The notes: a model not told the origin generated them from the sequence alone. A stretch of 64,000 nucleotides of DNA from Lactobacillus taiwanensis DSM 21401 (GCF_001436695.1 NZ_AYZG01000051.1:436387-500386); one strand, 5' to 3'; counted from the stretch's first letter, positions 35,628 through 43,726 are shown. Program-made: numbers and translations.

Positions 35628-36644
35628 CTACTCTACAAGTTTAAATAAGTCATCTCTTGAAGCATTTTCATCAAATGAAATATTTTTCTTAGTTAAGTAA
35701 GCCATGATGTCTTCTTTTGATGAGTTAGCTTTGGGTTTAACTTCTTCATTATTATCAGTTGGTTTAACTTCTTGTGAAGTCCCACTTGATTTAGAAAAAT
35801 CAGTTTGAATAATACCATCAAGAACTTCTGGGAAAATCTTAGTTGCTGATAAAGTTACAGTGTCATAAGAAACATTGTCGCTCTTTGAAGTATGCATAAT
35901 TCCAATTAAACCAGTGGCATCAGTAGTAAAATCAAATGCTTGGCTTAATTCCCCATTCACTGGAGCATAAGCTACGTTTAAGTTTAACGCAGCAGTTGTT
36001 GCTACTTTACCTTGAGGAACACTACCAGAAAGAATAATAGTATTAAAACCTAAAAAGTTTTGAATGTATTGTAATCCAAATGCAGTTTGTGTTTGAATTT
36101 GAGTTTTACCTAAATGACTATAAAAATCAATTGGATTAACGAATGCTACAGATTGAATATCCATATCTTCAAACTTAATAGCCAAGTTGGCTAAAGATAA
36201 AGCAAGAGCCATTTGAAAATTATCAGCTGTTACTTTTGTTGCACCATCACCATTAGCAACAATATCAAATAAGTCCTTTTTGATATCTTTTTGGTTCATC
36301 TTAAGCAATTCATTATCGGTATCAATAACCGCAGCTGAAAAACCTGAACTTTGAATAGCTTCCGCAGTAATTTCTTTACGGTGCTTTTTAAAATCTAAAT
36401 CAATTGTACGATCTAATTTCTTGGTTACCTTTGATAAAGGAATTACTTCACCTTCTGCAACCGTACCATCCGCTGCATTAACTTCAGATTTATAAATCTT
36501 AATTTGACTACCAACCATCATAGGTTGCTTACGTGTAACTCCTAATACCTTTAATAAAGTAGTTAAACCTGAATTAAATTGATTGGTAAAATCAATGGAT
36601 TGTGGTTTTAAATCATCTTTTACTGTAATATTTTCTGTCGCCAT
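35628..36644 (-). CDS. Major capsid protein with C-terminal helix-extended-helix tail
   Basis: 338 residues. The first 270 match a HK97-fold capsid protein (phage major capsid type with SGSVPQGKVATTAALNLNVAYAP-like central beta region). After a Glu/Lys/Pro linker the last 35 residues (SKEDIMAYLTKKNISF ... RDDLFKLVE) look like a HeH/LEM or Rho-N-like helical module. Preceded by the scaffold gene. Confidence 0.88.
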   Translation of the reverse strand: MATENITVKDDLKPQSIDFTNQFNSGLTTLLKVLGVTRKQPMMVGSQIKIYKSEVNAADGTVAEGEVIPLSKVTKKLDRTIDLDFKKHRKEITAEAIQSSGFSAAVIDTDNELLKMNQKDIKKDLFDIVANGDGATKVTADNFQMALALSLANLAIKFEDMDIQSVAFVNPIDFYSHLGKTQIQTQTAFGLQYIQNFLGFNTIILSGSVPQGKVATTAALNLNVAYAPVNGELSQAFDFTTDATGLIGIMHTSKSDNVSYDTVTLSATKIFPEVLDGIIQTDFSKSSGTSQEVKPTDNNEEVKPKANSSKEDIMAYLTKKNISFDENASRDDLFKLVE

Positions 36645-36656
36645 TTATATAGTCTC

Positions 36657-37208
36657 CTAATTAAATAAATTCATATGTGTTCTAATCATATTTACTCGTT
36701 CAACAGGGTCTTGAATTTTTTCAATCTGTTCACGAGTAAGAGTGTCATTATTCGTACGTGGTGTTTTTCCTTTTCTGAAATCATCACGTACTTCATCACG
36801 AATACTCTTAGCAATTTCAGCTAACATTTCGACATTAGCCTTAGTTGTTTCAGCATCCCCGGTAACAACCAAATCAAGTTGCTTATCAGTTAAAGTTAGA
36901 TTGTTTTCACTAAGCATATCTCGGGCTTGATCACGCATTTCATAACGTTGAAGCTTGGCCACCGCATCATCACGTTCTTTAGCTGTTTTATCAAGTTCAT
37001 AATCTTTCTTTTGATCAGAATTCATTTTAGCTAACTTAGTTGCTTCATCCTTTGCTTTGCTAAGTTGTTCAGCCTGATTCTTGCGTTCTCGTTCGATACG
37101 CTTATTAATCATTTCATTAACTTCTTCTTGTGTAAAAGTCTTAACGGATTCATTTGTTTTATCCGCGGTTTGTGAATCTGTCTTAACTTCTTGATTTTCG
37201 TTTTCCAT
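36657..37208 (-). CDS. Capsid scaffold protein (DUF4355-like)
   Basis: 183 residues, highly charged coiled coil (EVNEMINKRIERERKNQAEQL ...), typical of the phage scaffold family next to the capsid gene. Confidence 0.82.
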   Translation of the reverse strand: MENENQEVKTDSQTADKTNESVKTFTQEEVNEMINKRIERERKNQAEQLSKAKDEATKLAKMNSDQKKDYELDKTAKERDDAVAKLQRYEMRDQARDMLSENNLTLTDKQLDLVVTGDAETTKANVEMLAEIAKSIRDEVRDDFRKGKTPRTNNDTLTREQIEKIQDPVERVNMIRTHMNLFN

Positions 37209-37290
37209 AAATAAATCCTCACTTTCAGTTAGTGGTTAACTTTCTACTCAGCAGCTTCTTTAATGCCTTGCCACAGGAAAAAAGGCAAAA

Positions 37291-37314
37291 TAAAAACGAC
37301 TATGGAAATAGTCG
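37291..37314 (-). terminator. Terminator inside the late region, after the MuF cassette
   Basis: A 7-bp GC-containing stem (CGACTAT/ATAGTCG) with a 4-base loop and TTTTTA on the minus strand, 2 bases after the stop of the 98-residue gene. It separates the MuF-ART cassette from the scaffold and capsid genes. Confidence 0.7.
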
Positions 37315-37315
37315 C

Positions 37316-37612
37316 TTACTTTAATTTTTCTTTCTCATACTCATCTAAAGTCATTCCAAAATACATTTTAAATTTGGAATTATAATCATTATTTATTTCC
37401 ATTAAATTAATGTATATATGTTCATCACTATTAAATTGAGATAAAACTTCATAATCAGCAAAATCTTCTAATTTAACAGAATCTTTTACCACTATACGAT
37501 GATCTTGTATTTTAAATACTTGTTTAAAATCTTGATTATCTATAAATCTTTTAATTCTAACAGGTGGAATAAAACTTAATAATAATTTTTGCTTAAGACT
37601 TCGGTTGTACAT
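37316..37612 (-). CDS. Unknown 98-residue protein; candidate immunity partner of the MuF-ART protein
   Basis: Not recognised. A soluble mixed alpha/beta protein without membrane segment or signal. The ATG at 37612 has GGAGGT 13 bases upstream, and the frame overlaps the MuF-ART stop by 20 bases; a longer start at 37636 is possible. It is the last gene before a terminator. Position, size and tight coupling to a toxin-like gene are what one expects of an immunity protein, but the function is inferred. Confidence 0.55.
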   Translation of the reverse strand: MYNRSLKQKLLLSFIPPVRIKRFIDNQDFKQVFKIQDHRIVVKDSVKLEDFADYEVLSQFNSDEHIYINLMEINNDYNSKFKMYFGMTLDEYEKEKLK

Positions 37613-39170
37613 AAACGAATAACTTACCTCCATCATTTTTTACATAAAAATCTTGACCGTTTTTTACTAAAAACTCTTTTTCATCACAAAACATTCTAGC
37701 AGCATCCCGTCCAAAATAAACGCCTTTTGTACCTTCTGGAATATAATAAGTAATTTTATAATCGCTCTTGAAACTACCATTAAATGGAGATGTGCTTTTC
37801 ATATTTTTAAAGATATTTTTCTTACCATCTTCTGCATATTTAGTATAAGCTTCATATTCTTTTTTATTAACATAACGTTGAGTAGTAAAAGATTTTAATT
37901 TCGGAGCTTTATCTATAGCAGAATTAAGGTTTTTATCAATGCTTTGATATCTCTCGACTGCCATATCAATCTGCTCTTTTGTATATTTATCCTCCCAGCC
38001 TTTTGTGCCGTCTCGCAACCAAGCATTATATCCTTCTGATCCAGAAATATATTCACCAACGGCTTTCTTTTCGGGTTCTTCTAAAGATTGATACCACTCA
38101 TTAGATTTCTTGTTAAATAGAGTTTCATCTGCATTAGCAAATTTAGAAACATCGTAAAATGGATTCTCTTTTTCAACTTTTTCATTTTCTGCTTTTTTAA
38201 CAGAACTTTCTTCATCAAGCCAATAAGCTCCAATTGAGCATCTACAATTGGGATGAACTGGAATATCAGGACAATCATCAACTTCATAAATTCCTTCTGG
38301 CAAGTTGCCACCAGAATTACTATGAGCAATTTCACGACAATACTTGCATGCTCCAGGTTCTATATACCACTTACAATATTTATAATCATTTTGCTTTAAT
38401 GATAAAACTTGTGCTTCATGCTGGACTCTTGATGATTCAGTTCTTGCAATTCTTTCAGCAGCATAAGCAGAATTCTTAACTGTACTTTTAACTAATGGCT
38501 TTAGATATTTAACCATCTCTTTTGGATTATCTCCACGTATCATAGCAGTAGCAAGTAAGCCATCTAATCGAGCTTTTAAATTATCAATATTTGCCCATAT
38601 ATTTTTACTAAATGCACCCACTGCAATATTAGCTGTGGCACTATCAATAACCGCAGGAGATGCCCAAATATTATTGCTGGTAGTAGCTTTAAGAATACCC
38701 GCCTGCCTTTTCATCTCATCAAAATAATCTTTGTAAACTTTATCAGTGATCTTAGTTTCAATATCCACCCCTAAGTCAAGAAGATGTGTTCCTACCTCTG
38801 ATTTTAGAAGTTCAAGCTGATTAATTCTCATTGTGGCATTGTAAACTTTCAATCTCTCATTAATTTCTTGAGGAAAGTTAGAATACTTAATCTTCTTACC
38901 CGCTGCTCTCATTATATTGGCTCTATTAACTACTTGTTGGGCTAATCTCTCATACTCGCTCATCTGGCTAGCAGTAACTAAATTACGAATGCCACCAATA
39001 CGGGTTAATTCATGTTCAATTTGTTTATTAATATTATCTACAGCGATCTGATATGAACGATCAAGGACTTTATTGAATCTACTATCTTTTTGCAGCTGCT
39101 TTAATTGCCACTTGTGTTCATTAATAGCACGTAATTTCCAATAGTTATTTCTCTTTTTCATCGTCCTCAT
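37593..39170 (-). CDS. Phage minor head protein (SPP1 gp7 / MuF family) fused to an ADP-ribosyltransferase-like domain
   Basis: 525 residues. Residues about 40-315 are a MuF/gp7 minor capsid domain, ending in the family's cysteine set (C266, C275, C278, C300, C309, C311 within GACKYCRE ... HPNCRC). Residues about 340-525 carry R-S-E class ADP-ribosyltransferase marks in order: R432 in TTQRYV, S459-T460-S461 in KSTSPF, and E497-K498-E499 in DEKEFLVKNGQDFYV. MuF proteins enter the capsid in few copies and may be injected, so this can deliver a toxin or host modifier. It follows the portal gene, overlapping by 26 bases (a start at 39161 is equally good). Confidence 0.82.
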   Translation of the reverse strand: MRTMKKRNNYWKLRAINEHKWQLKQLQKDSRFNKVLDRSYQIAVDNINKQIEHELTRIGGIRNLVTASQMSEYERLAQQVVNRANIMRAAGKKIKYSNFPQEINERLKVYNATMRINQLELLKSEVGTHLLDLGVDIETKITDKVYKDYFDEMKRQAGILKATTSNNIWASPAVIDSATANIAVGAFSKNIWANIDNLKARLDGLLATAMIRGDNPKEMVKYLKPLVKSTVKNSAYAAERIARTESSRVQHEAQVLSLKQNDYKYCKWYIEPGACKYCREIAHSNSGGNLPEGIYEVDDCPDIPVHPNCRCSIGAYWLDEESSVKKAENEKVEKENPFYDVSKFANADETLFNKKSNEWYQSLEEPEKKAVGEYISGSEGYNAWLRDGTKGWEDKYTKEQIDMAVERYQSIDKNLNSAIDKAPKLKSFTTQRYVNKKEYEAYTKYAEDGKKNIFKNMKSTSPFNGSFKSDYKITYYIPEGTKGVYFGRDAARMFCDEKEFLVKNGQDFYVKNDGGKLFVYVQPKS

Positions 39171-40551
39171 CCTCGTTTACTAGATCAGGATTAGAACCAA
39201 TTGCATCTTGAGCCTGCTTAATTGCCTCAGTTTTCTCTTTCGCAATTTCATCAAGTTCAGCTTGAGGATCAGTAACAGTAGAAATCATTGAAAGTTGTGT
39301 CTTATGAGAAACAATACCCTCAGCATTTTTAGCAGTTGAAACTTCATCAGCTAAGTTAGCAGGAATATTTCTTGTAAATTTAAATGCCAAATCTCGCCAT
39401 GCTTCTGGATTATCTAGGACATTTGTAAATGTCGAAAAAATAATCTTATAAAGCTTACGCAAACCTTGAGTGAATTTACGTTCTTTAGTCATTGCTCGAT
39501 TTTCCATTGGCATTAATTTATATCTGATAGCCACACCAGAGGAATTACCAGAAAAGGCTTCATCTTTCATATCTGGAATACCAGTGTCTTCATGAATAGT
39601 TTGATTAAGATGTTCAATCATATGTTCCTGGATATTATCACCATCTGGACGTTCCAGAAAACCAATTTTCATGTTAATAGCATCGGCCCCATCAACTTGA
39701 ATGAAACGATTTAACCGCATTAATTTAATTTCATCTTGTTCAACGTGACCACCTAATAAATACATATAGCTATCAGCTAGGTAATTAATATTATCTAGCT
39801 TTTGGCTTAATGTATCGTCTAGTGCATCAACCAGAGTTAAAATACCGCCACCATATAAGGACTCACGTTCTTCTGTTTCATAAAATTCAACTGCTGGAAC
39901 TTGACCATAAATATTAACTCCATCTTTAGATTCGTTTCCATCAAAAATGTGATCAATTAAAGAATCGTTTATTAAATCAACTACATGGTTTGCATACCAA
40001 ACAGTTGCATTTAATTCTCCCTTGCTTGTTCTGTAATATCGAACAAAAGCTAATGGTCTGTGACTAACCGTATCATCATAGATCATAAAACTATGCGTTG
40101 GACTTGAAACAGTTACACAAGTATTTCCATCTTCATCTTGATACACATAAAAAAGCGAACGTCCAAATATATCAACTTGTTTGGATAGTTCGCTTGTTTT
40201 ATCAAAGATTGAGTTAGTGCTGTTCCAGTCTTGCAATGTTTCATTTTCATTATCATCCGGAAGTGTGATTTTAGGAGGGATGCCAGTAAAGAAACCATTA
40301 TAAGTATTAACCAAGTACCTTGGCATATTATTAACTAACTTAGGTGCAACCCCACTAACCTTATTAGGCTTATCTAAAATATCATGCTTTCCAACGTAAT
40401 AAGCCATTAACTTATCATATTTTTCTTTCGCTATCTTTTCATTTCGATTGATTAACCACCTAAGTTCATCAATACTTAATTCTTCTCCTTTAGCATAAAG
40501 AAACACATCATTTTTTAGTACCTGAACTTTATCATTAAATGTTTCTGCCAT
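39145..40551 (-). CDS. Portal protein (SPP1 gp6 type)
   Basis: 468 residues forming the dodecameric portal ring for DNA entry and exit. Family features: NEKIAKEKYDKLMAYYVGKHDI, PKLVNNMPRYLVNTYNGFFTG and a C-terminal acidic tail. Placed between the large terminase and the MuF gene as in SPP1-like phages. Confidence 0.92.
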   Translation of the reverse strand: MAETFNDKVQVLKNDVFLYAKGEELSIDELRWLINRNEKIAKEKYDKLMAYYVGKHDILDKPNKVSGVAPKLVNNMPRYLVNTYNGFFTGIPPKITLPDDNENETLQDWNSTNSIFDKTSELSKQVDIFGRSLFYVYQDEDGNTCVTVSSPTHSFMIYDDTVSHRPLAFVRYYRTSKGELNATVWYANHVVDLINDSLIDHIFDGNESKDGVNIYGQVPAVEFYETEERESLYGGGILTLVDALDDTLSQKLDNINYLADSYMYLLGGHVEQDEIKLMRLNRFIQVDGADAINMKIGFLERPDGDNIQEHMIEHLNQTIHEDTGIPDMKDEAFSGNSSGVAIRYKLMPMENRAMTKERKFTQGLRKLYKIIFSTFTNVLDNPEAWRDLAFKFTRNIPANLADEVSTAKNAEGIVSHKTQLSMISTVTDPQAELDEIAKEKTEAIKQAQDAIGSNPDLVNEDEDDEKEK

Positions 40552-40563
40552 TCTTTCACCGCC

Positions 40564-41838
40564 TTAAAATAAAACATTCTTAGTAAATTTAATCGTTGGA
40601 CTACTGTTACCATTTAGTTCTTCTGAACCATATCTAATTGAATCTATACAGTGGTTATATGCGTCAATTGGACGATTAGTATATTCATTAGTTTTCTTGT
40701 CTTTCACATAAGTATAATTCTGCAATTCTTCAATAGTCTTAACGCAACGATCATCAACCACCCACTTAAACTGCTGCAAGAATTGAATACCCTGAATGAT
40801 GGAATCTGGTCCCTTTAATGCTGGTCGAATTCGATAAATTCCATCTCTCCGCATTTCAGCAATCGATTTCTTTTCAGCACTATCAGCTGTGATTACTTCC
40901 TTGCTATAGCCCATATCCTTAATTACTTGCGCTAATTCATTGTTAAGTAATCCTTTCTTAACAAACTCATCAATCACATAAATAACCTTGTTTTTCATAT
41001 CTATCTTGGTATGAGTGAATGCTGAAGGATCGTTAACATAACCAAAATCAAGACCAAAGTAATCAGGAATATTAACTAAGTCTTTGCTATGAGGATCTAA
41101 TCTACGAGTTTCAAAACTTGGAAAGACCAGCTTATCAAGTGTCGCAAACTCACCTAATGTATAAATCTTGTAATAAGCTGGATTAGTATTTTTCAGCTCT
41201 TCAATTGTTCTGATATTATCTTCATCTAAAAATCTATTATCTTTATAAGTTGATTGATGGATAGCTACCCTTGACCGGTCATAATCTGCACTTGGATCAA
41301 ACCAAGTCTGATAAGTCCAATTAAGCTTGCTAACTGGATTAAACATACAGAAAATTTGTCTTTGCTTATGTTTTGGTTCACGAAGTCTAAGAGTTAACTG
41401 AGTGTAGTCATTATGATTAAACTCACTTGCTTCTTCCATAACCACATCAGAGAGTCCCTTAATAGATTTAATCTTTTCTGGGTCGTCTAATCCCTTGAAA
41501 AGAAAAACCGCACCATTCGGTAAATGAATAGTACGGTTTGATTTATTAATTCTACATAATGGCAATATCTGCCAATTGGATAAGCAATCAATAACATCGG
41601 TAAAAATAGATTCTTGAATGTTTCTATCAACTTTTCGCATCCATAAAACTTTTCTAGGTGTTGGCCAATGCTTAAGAGATTTAAGAATAACTTTTTGAAC
41701 TACACCATGAGACTTGCCAGAACTAGCACCACCATACCAGACTTCTGTAAAGTGGGTATAATCAAAAAGGTTATCAAAGATCTGCTTATTAAAAATATTA
41801 TAGGGTTTAGGGAAGTTTAAATTAATTGTCGGCATCAT
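40564..41838 (-). CDS. Terminase large subunit (PBSX/SPP1-like)
   Basis: 424 residues: ATPase with Walker A GGASSGKS (36-43) and Walker B VVMEEASEF, then an RNase-H-fold nuclease with LDFGYVNDPS, ADSAEKK and HCIDSIRYG. Cuts concatemers and drives packaging. It overlaps the small subunit gene by 17 bases. Confidence 0.95.
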   Translation of the reverse strand: MMPTINLNFPKPYNIFNKQIFDNLFDYTHFTEVWYGGASSGKSHGVVQKVILKSLKHWPTPRKVLWMRKVDRNIQESIFTDVIDCLSNWQILPLCRINKSNRTIHLPNGAVFLFKGLDDPEKIKSIKGLSDVVMEEASEFNHNDYTQLTLRLREPKHKQRQIFCMFNPVSKLNWTYQTWFDPSADYDRSRVAIHQSTYKDNRFLDEDNIRTIEELKNTNPAYYKIYTLGEFATLDKLVFPSFETRRLDPHSKDLVNIPDYFGLDFGYVNDPSAFTHTKIDMKNKVIYVIDEFVKKGLLNNELAQVIKDMGYSKEVITADSAEKKSIAEMRRDGIYRIRPALKGPDSIIQGIQFLQQFKWVVDDRCVKTIEELQNYTYVKDKKTNEYTNRPIDAYNHCIDSIRYGSEELNGNSSPTIKFTKNVLF

Positions 41839-42253
41839 AATCCCCCATTCCTATTTCAATGCTTAAATCGCCATTTATTTCTTTCTTATCGGTCCAAGCA
41901 CCATTACGCTTACCAATCAATTCAGCTGCTTTAATTCTATCTTTAGCTGAAACTTCAACATTAGAATAGACACCTTTTGATGTTGCTACCGATTCAGTCT
42001 GTTCACCACGCATTACCGAAGTAAGATATTCCATGACTTCGGTCATATCTGCTGTTTTTTCAGATTGAATTTCAGCATTGCGTTTTTCGATAGCTGCTTT
42101 AATGTCTGGTTTTGTTAGGTTTTCTTGACCAATTTTACGTGCCGTCTTTTTAGAATAACCAGCTTTAATGGCGGCTTGAGTAGCATTACCAGAGATAATG
42201 TACTCATCAATAAATCTACGTTGTTTCTGTGTCAATTTGGTAATGCTACTCAC
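41822..42253 (-). CDS. Terminase small subunit
   Basis: Recognises the phage pac/cos DNA. The N-terminal region (KQRRFIDEYIISGNATQAAIKAGYS) is the family's helix-turn-helix. The start is uncertain: GTG 42253 overlaps the GGAGG itself, whereas ATT 42244 stands eight bases after it and gives the common MTKLTQKQ-type N-terminus. Confidence 0.92.
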   Translation of the reverse strand: MSSITKLTQKQRRFIDEYIISGNATQAAIKAGYSKKTARKIGQENLTKPDIKAAIEKRNAEIQSEKTADMTEVMEYLTSVMRGEQTESVATSKGVYSNVEVSAKDRIKAAELIGKRNGAWTDKKEINGDLSIEIGMGDYDADN

Positions 42254-42258
42254 CTCCT

Positions 42259-42837
42259 TTATTTTTTACCTAACCAACTCATTACAAATTGAACAATACT
42301 TGGCAATATTAACAAGAATATATAGATAAAGGAATAATTTTTCTCTTCGGTTGTTTCTGTTATCTCTTTTCCAGCATATCTATACTTTTTACTTGTTACT
42401 TTTTTAACTGGATAAAAAATTTCATTTAATTTAGCAAAATTTAATTTATTAAATGTCAGTGCTATTCTGGAGCTAATAAAAATATCTCCTATAACAAATA
42501 ACCCTAATAAAGCAGGATTATCAAAATTCACATTAGCAATCGGTGCTATTAATGAAAATAGTACAACTAAAAGGCCTAAAAAGGTATATCTTAGTTTTTT
42601 CGCAGTTGCTACTATACAAATCAAGGCTAAAATAGTTAAAAATGCCCACACTGCAATACTTTTAATGTATTTTACATAGAGCGGACTATAGTTAATTAAC
42701 AAATATTCTATAAGAATTAACAAAGAAAATGTAATAACAAAAGCAATTAATATTTTAAAATATTTTTCAACAATTTCACCTATTTTATCAACCCATCCAC
42801 TTAATTTATCAAAAAAATTAGTTTTTTTCTTTTTCAG
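42259..42837 (-). CDS. Phage membrane protein of unknown function, probable CTG start
   Basis: 192 residues if begun at CTG 42837, which has GAGGTG seven bases upstream; no ATG, GTG or TTG lies in frame before TTG 42723 (154 residues). A lysine-rich lead precedes four or five membrane helices and a last helix at the C-terminus. Not recognised. It is downstream of a tRNA-like element and terminator and may be a superinfection-exclusion type protein by position. Confidence 0.6.
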   Translation of the reverse strand: MKKKKTNFFDKLSGWVDKIGEIVEKYFKILIAFVITFSLLILIEYLLINYSPLYVKYIKSIAVWAFLTILALICIVATAKKLRYTFLGLLVVLFSLIAPIANVNFDNPALLGLFVIGDIFISSRIALTFNKLNFAKLNEIFYPVKKVTSKKYRYAGKEITETTEEKNYSFIYIFLLILPSIVQFVMSWLGKK

Positions 42838-42861
42838 TTTAATTCACCTCAGCAAAATTAT

Positions 42862-42895
42862 AAAAAAGCCTAACATATAATGCTAGACTTTTTTT
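42862..42895 (-). terminator. Terminator downstream of tRNA-like element 1
   Basis: A 13-bp stem with two G-U pairs and a TTTTTT tail on the minus strand, 37 bases after the tRNA-like element and just before the ribosome site of the next gene. Confidence 0.85.
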
Positions 42896-42914
42896 GAGAT
42901 GAATATAAATTGTT

Positions 42915-42930
42915 AGCCCAAATTAGGACT
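42915..42930 (-). other. AGTCC hairpin after tRNA-like element 1
   Basis: AGTCC pairs with GGGCT (one G-U) around a 6-base loop, one base after the element. An equivalent hairpin follows element 2 at the same distance. Confidence 0.55.
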
Positions 42931-42931
42931 A

Positions 42932-43005
42932 TGGCAAAGATAGGACTTGCACCTATGAAACCTTTCGGTGACGGATTTACAGTCCGCTGTCGTTGCTACT
43001 GGGCC
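42932..43005 (-). tRNA. tRNA-like element 1, tyrosine type (GTA anticodon), non-canonical
   Basis: Acceptor GGCCCAG against CTTTGCC (5 of 7 paired, a CC/TT mismatch in the middle), T8-A9, a reduced D arm of about 11 bases, anticodon stem GCGGA/TCCGT with loop CTGTAAA, a long variable arm (ACC-GAAA-GGT), T arm ATAGG/CCTAT and discriminator A. No CCA is encoded. The short D arm and mismatches argue against an ordinary working tRNA-Tyr. Confidence 0.5.
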
Positions 43006-43028
43006 ACCACCTTAATTGTGAAAAATGA

Positions 43029-43050
43029 AAAGACTAGCTTTTACTAGACT
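43029..43050 (-). terminator. Weak hairpin at the end of the SieB-like gene
   Basis: AAGTCTAG pairs with CTAGTCTT (one T-T mismatch) around TAAAAG and is followed by TTT on the minus strand. The gene's stop codon lies in it. Confidence 0.4.
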
Positions 43051-43566
43051 TAATTAATACTTCTTCATGTTCTTTTAAAAAGTTGAGTGCTTTTGGTTGA
43101 AGAATATAAAGTACTGGTGGATCATTTATATCTTCTATTTGACTCATACGCAAAACAGTTCTCCTTTTTAATTTCGCTATTACTTCATTTGCTAATAGCA
43201 TTAACACGTTAGGATTATTTTCTTTCAAATACCCCTTATATTGTGGCGGATTATTATACAGCTTTTTAACAATCTCTATCTCATCATCTGATAAATTTAG
43301 CATATATTTTTTAAATTCTTTTTCACGTTTAATGTAAGTTAATTTCTCCCAAATAACTTTTCCTATATCTAAAAGAATAGTTACCCAAAAAATAATACAA
43401 ATTAAAAAAGATGGAACTGCTAAAACAGAAAATAGTTCTTTACCTCCAGATAAAGTTTCAATATATTTTCTACACAACAAAAAATGCTAAATCCTATAGC
43501 TATTCCTAACCTAGTCTTCACGTCAGACTTAAAAGCCTCCCACGCTGTTTTTAATGTTTCTTCCAA
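43034..43566 (-). pseudogene. Superinfection-exclusion (SieB-like) membrane protein gene, frameshifted in a T-run
   Basis: The natural start is TTG 43566 with GGAGG upstream. That frame gives a helical lead and the start of a membrane helix, then leaves frame at a run of six T (43479-43484, minus) and stops at 43420. The remaining frame (from 43480) has a second membrane helix and a cytosolic domain (LNLSDDEIEIVKKLYNN ...) resembling the SieB family, which blocks infection by other phages. Seven T would give one protein of about 178 residues. It may be a true lesion, phase variation or a homopolymer error. Family call is moderate. Confidence 0.6.
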
Positions 43567-43600
43567 TTAATTACCTCCATTTGTTTCAAAAATAATTATA

Positions 43601-43635
43601 AAAAAATCAAGTCTAATTAAAAGACTTGATTTTAT
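43601..43635 (-). terminator. Terminator downstream of tRNA-like element 2
   Basis: A 12-bp perfect stem (AAATCAAGTCT and its complement) with a 7-base loop and a T-run on the minus strand. It is 36 bases after element 2 and about 35 bases before the SieB-like start. Confidence 0.88.
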
Positions 43636-43653
43636 GAAACAAACGGATTTTTC

Positions 43654-43669
43654 AGTCCTTTTTAGGACT
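43654..43669 (-). other. AGTCCT hairpin after tRNA-like element 2
   Basis: AGTCCT-AAAA-AGGACT, a perfect 6-bp stem, one base after the element. It has no T tract, so it is not itself a terminator. Confidence 0.6.
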
Positions 43670-43670
43670 A

Positions 43671-43726
43671 CGGGAAATACTGGAATCGAACCAAGCTTAA
43701 TGTCTCACCATTTAGAGATATTTCCC
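43671..43726 (-). ncRNA. tRNA-like element 2, lacking an anticodon arm
   Basis: 56 bases: a perfect 8-bp acceptor-like stem (GGGAAATA/TATTTCCC), a 4-bp D-like arm (TCTC/GAGA) with AATGG in its loop, a 9-base linker where the anticodon arm should be, and a T arm with the canonical GGTTCGATTCC. It cannot decode. The following hairpin and terminator repeat the layout of element 1. Confidence 0.5.

Noticed and set aside
42932-43005. Ordinary tRNA-Tyr gene
   Set aside because: The D arm is too short and the acceptor stem has two central mismatches; I list it as tRNA-like instead.
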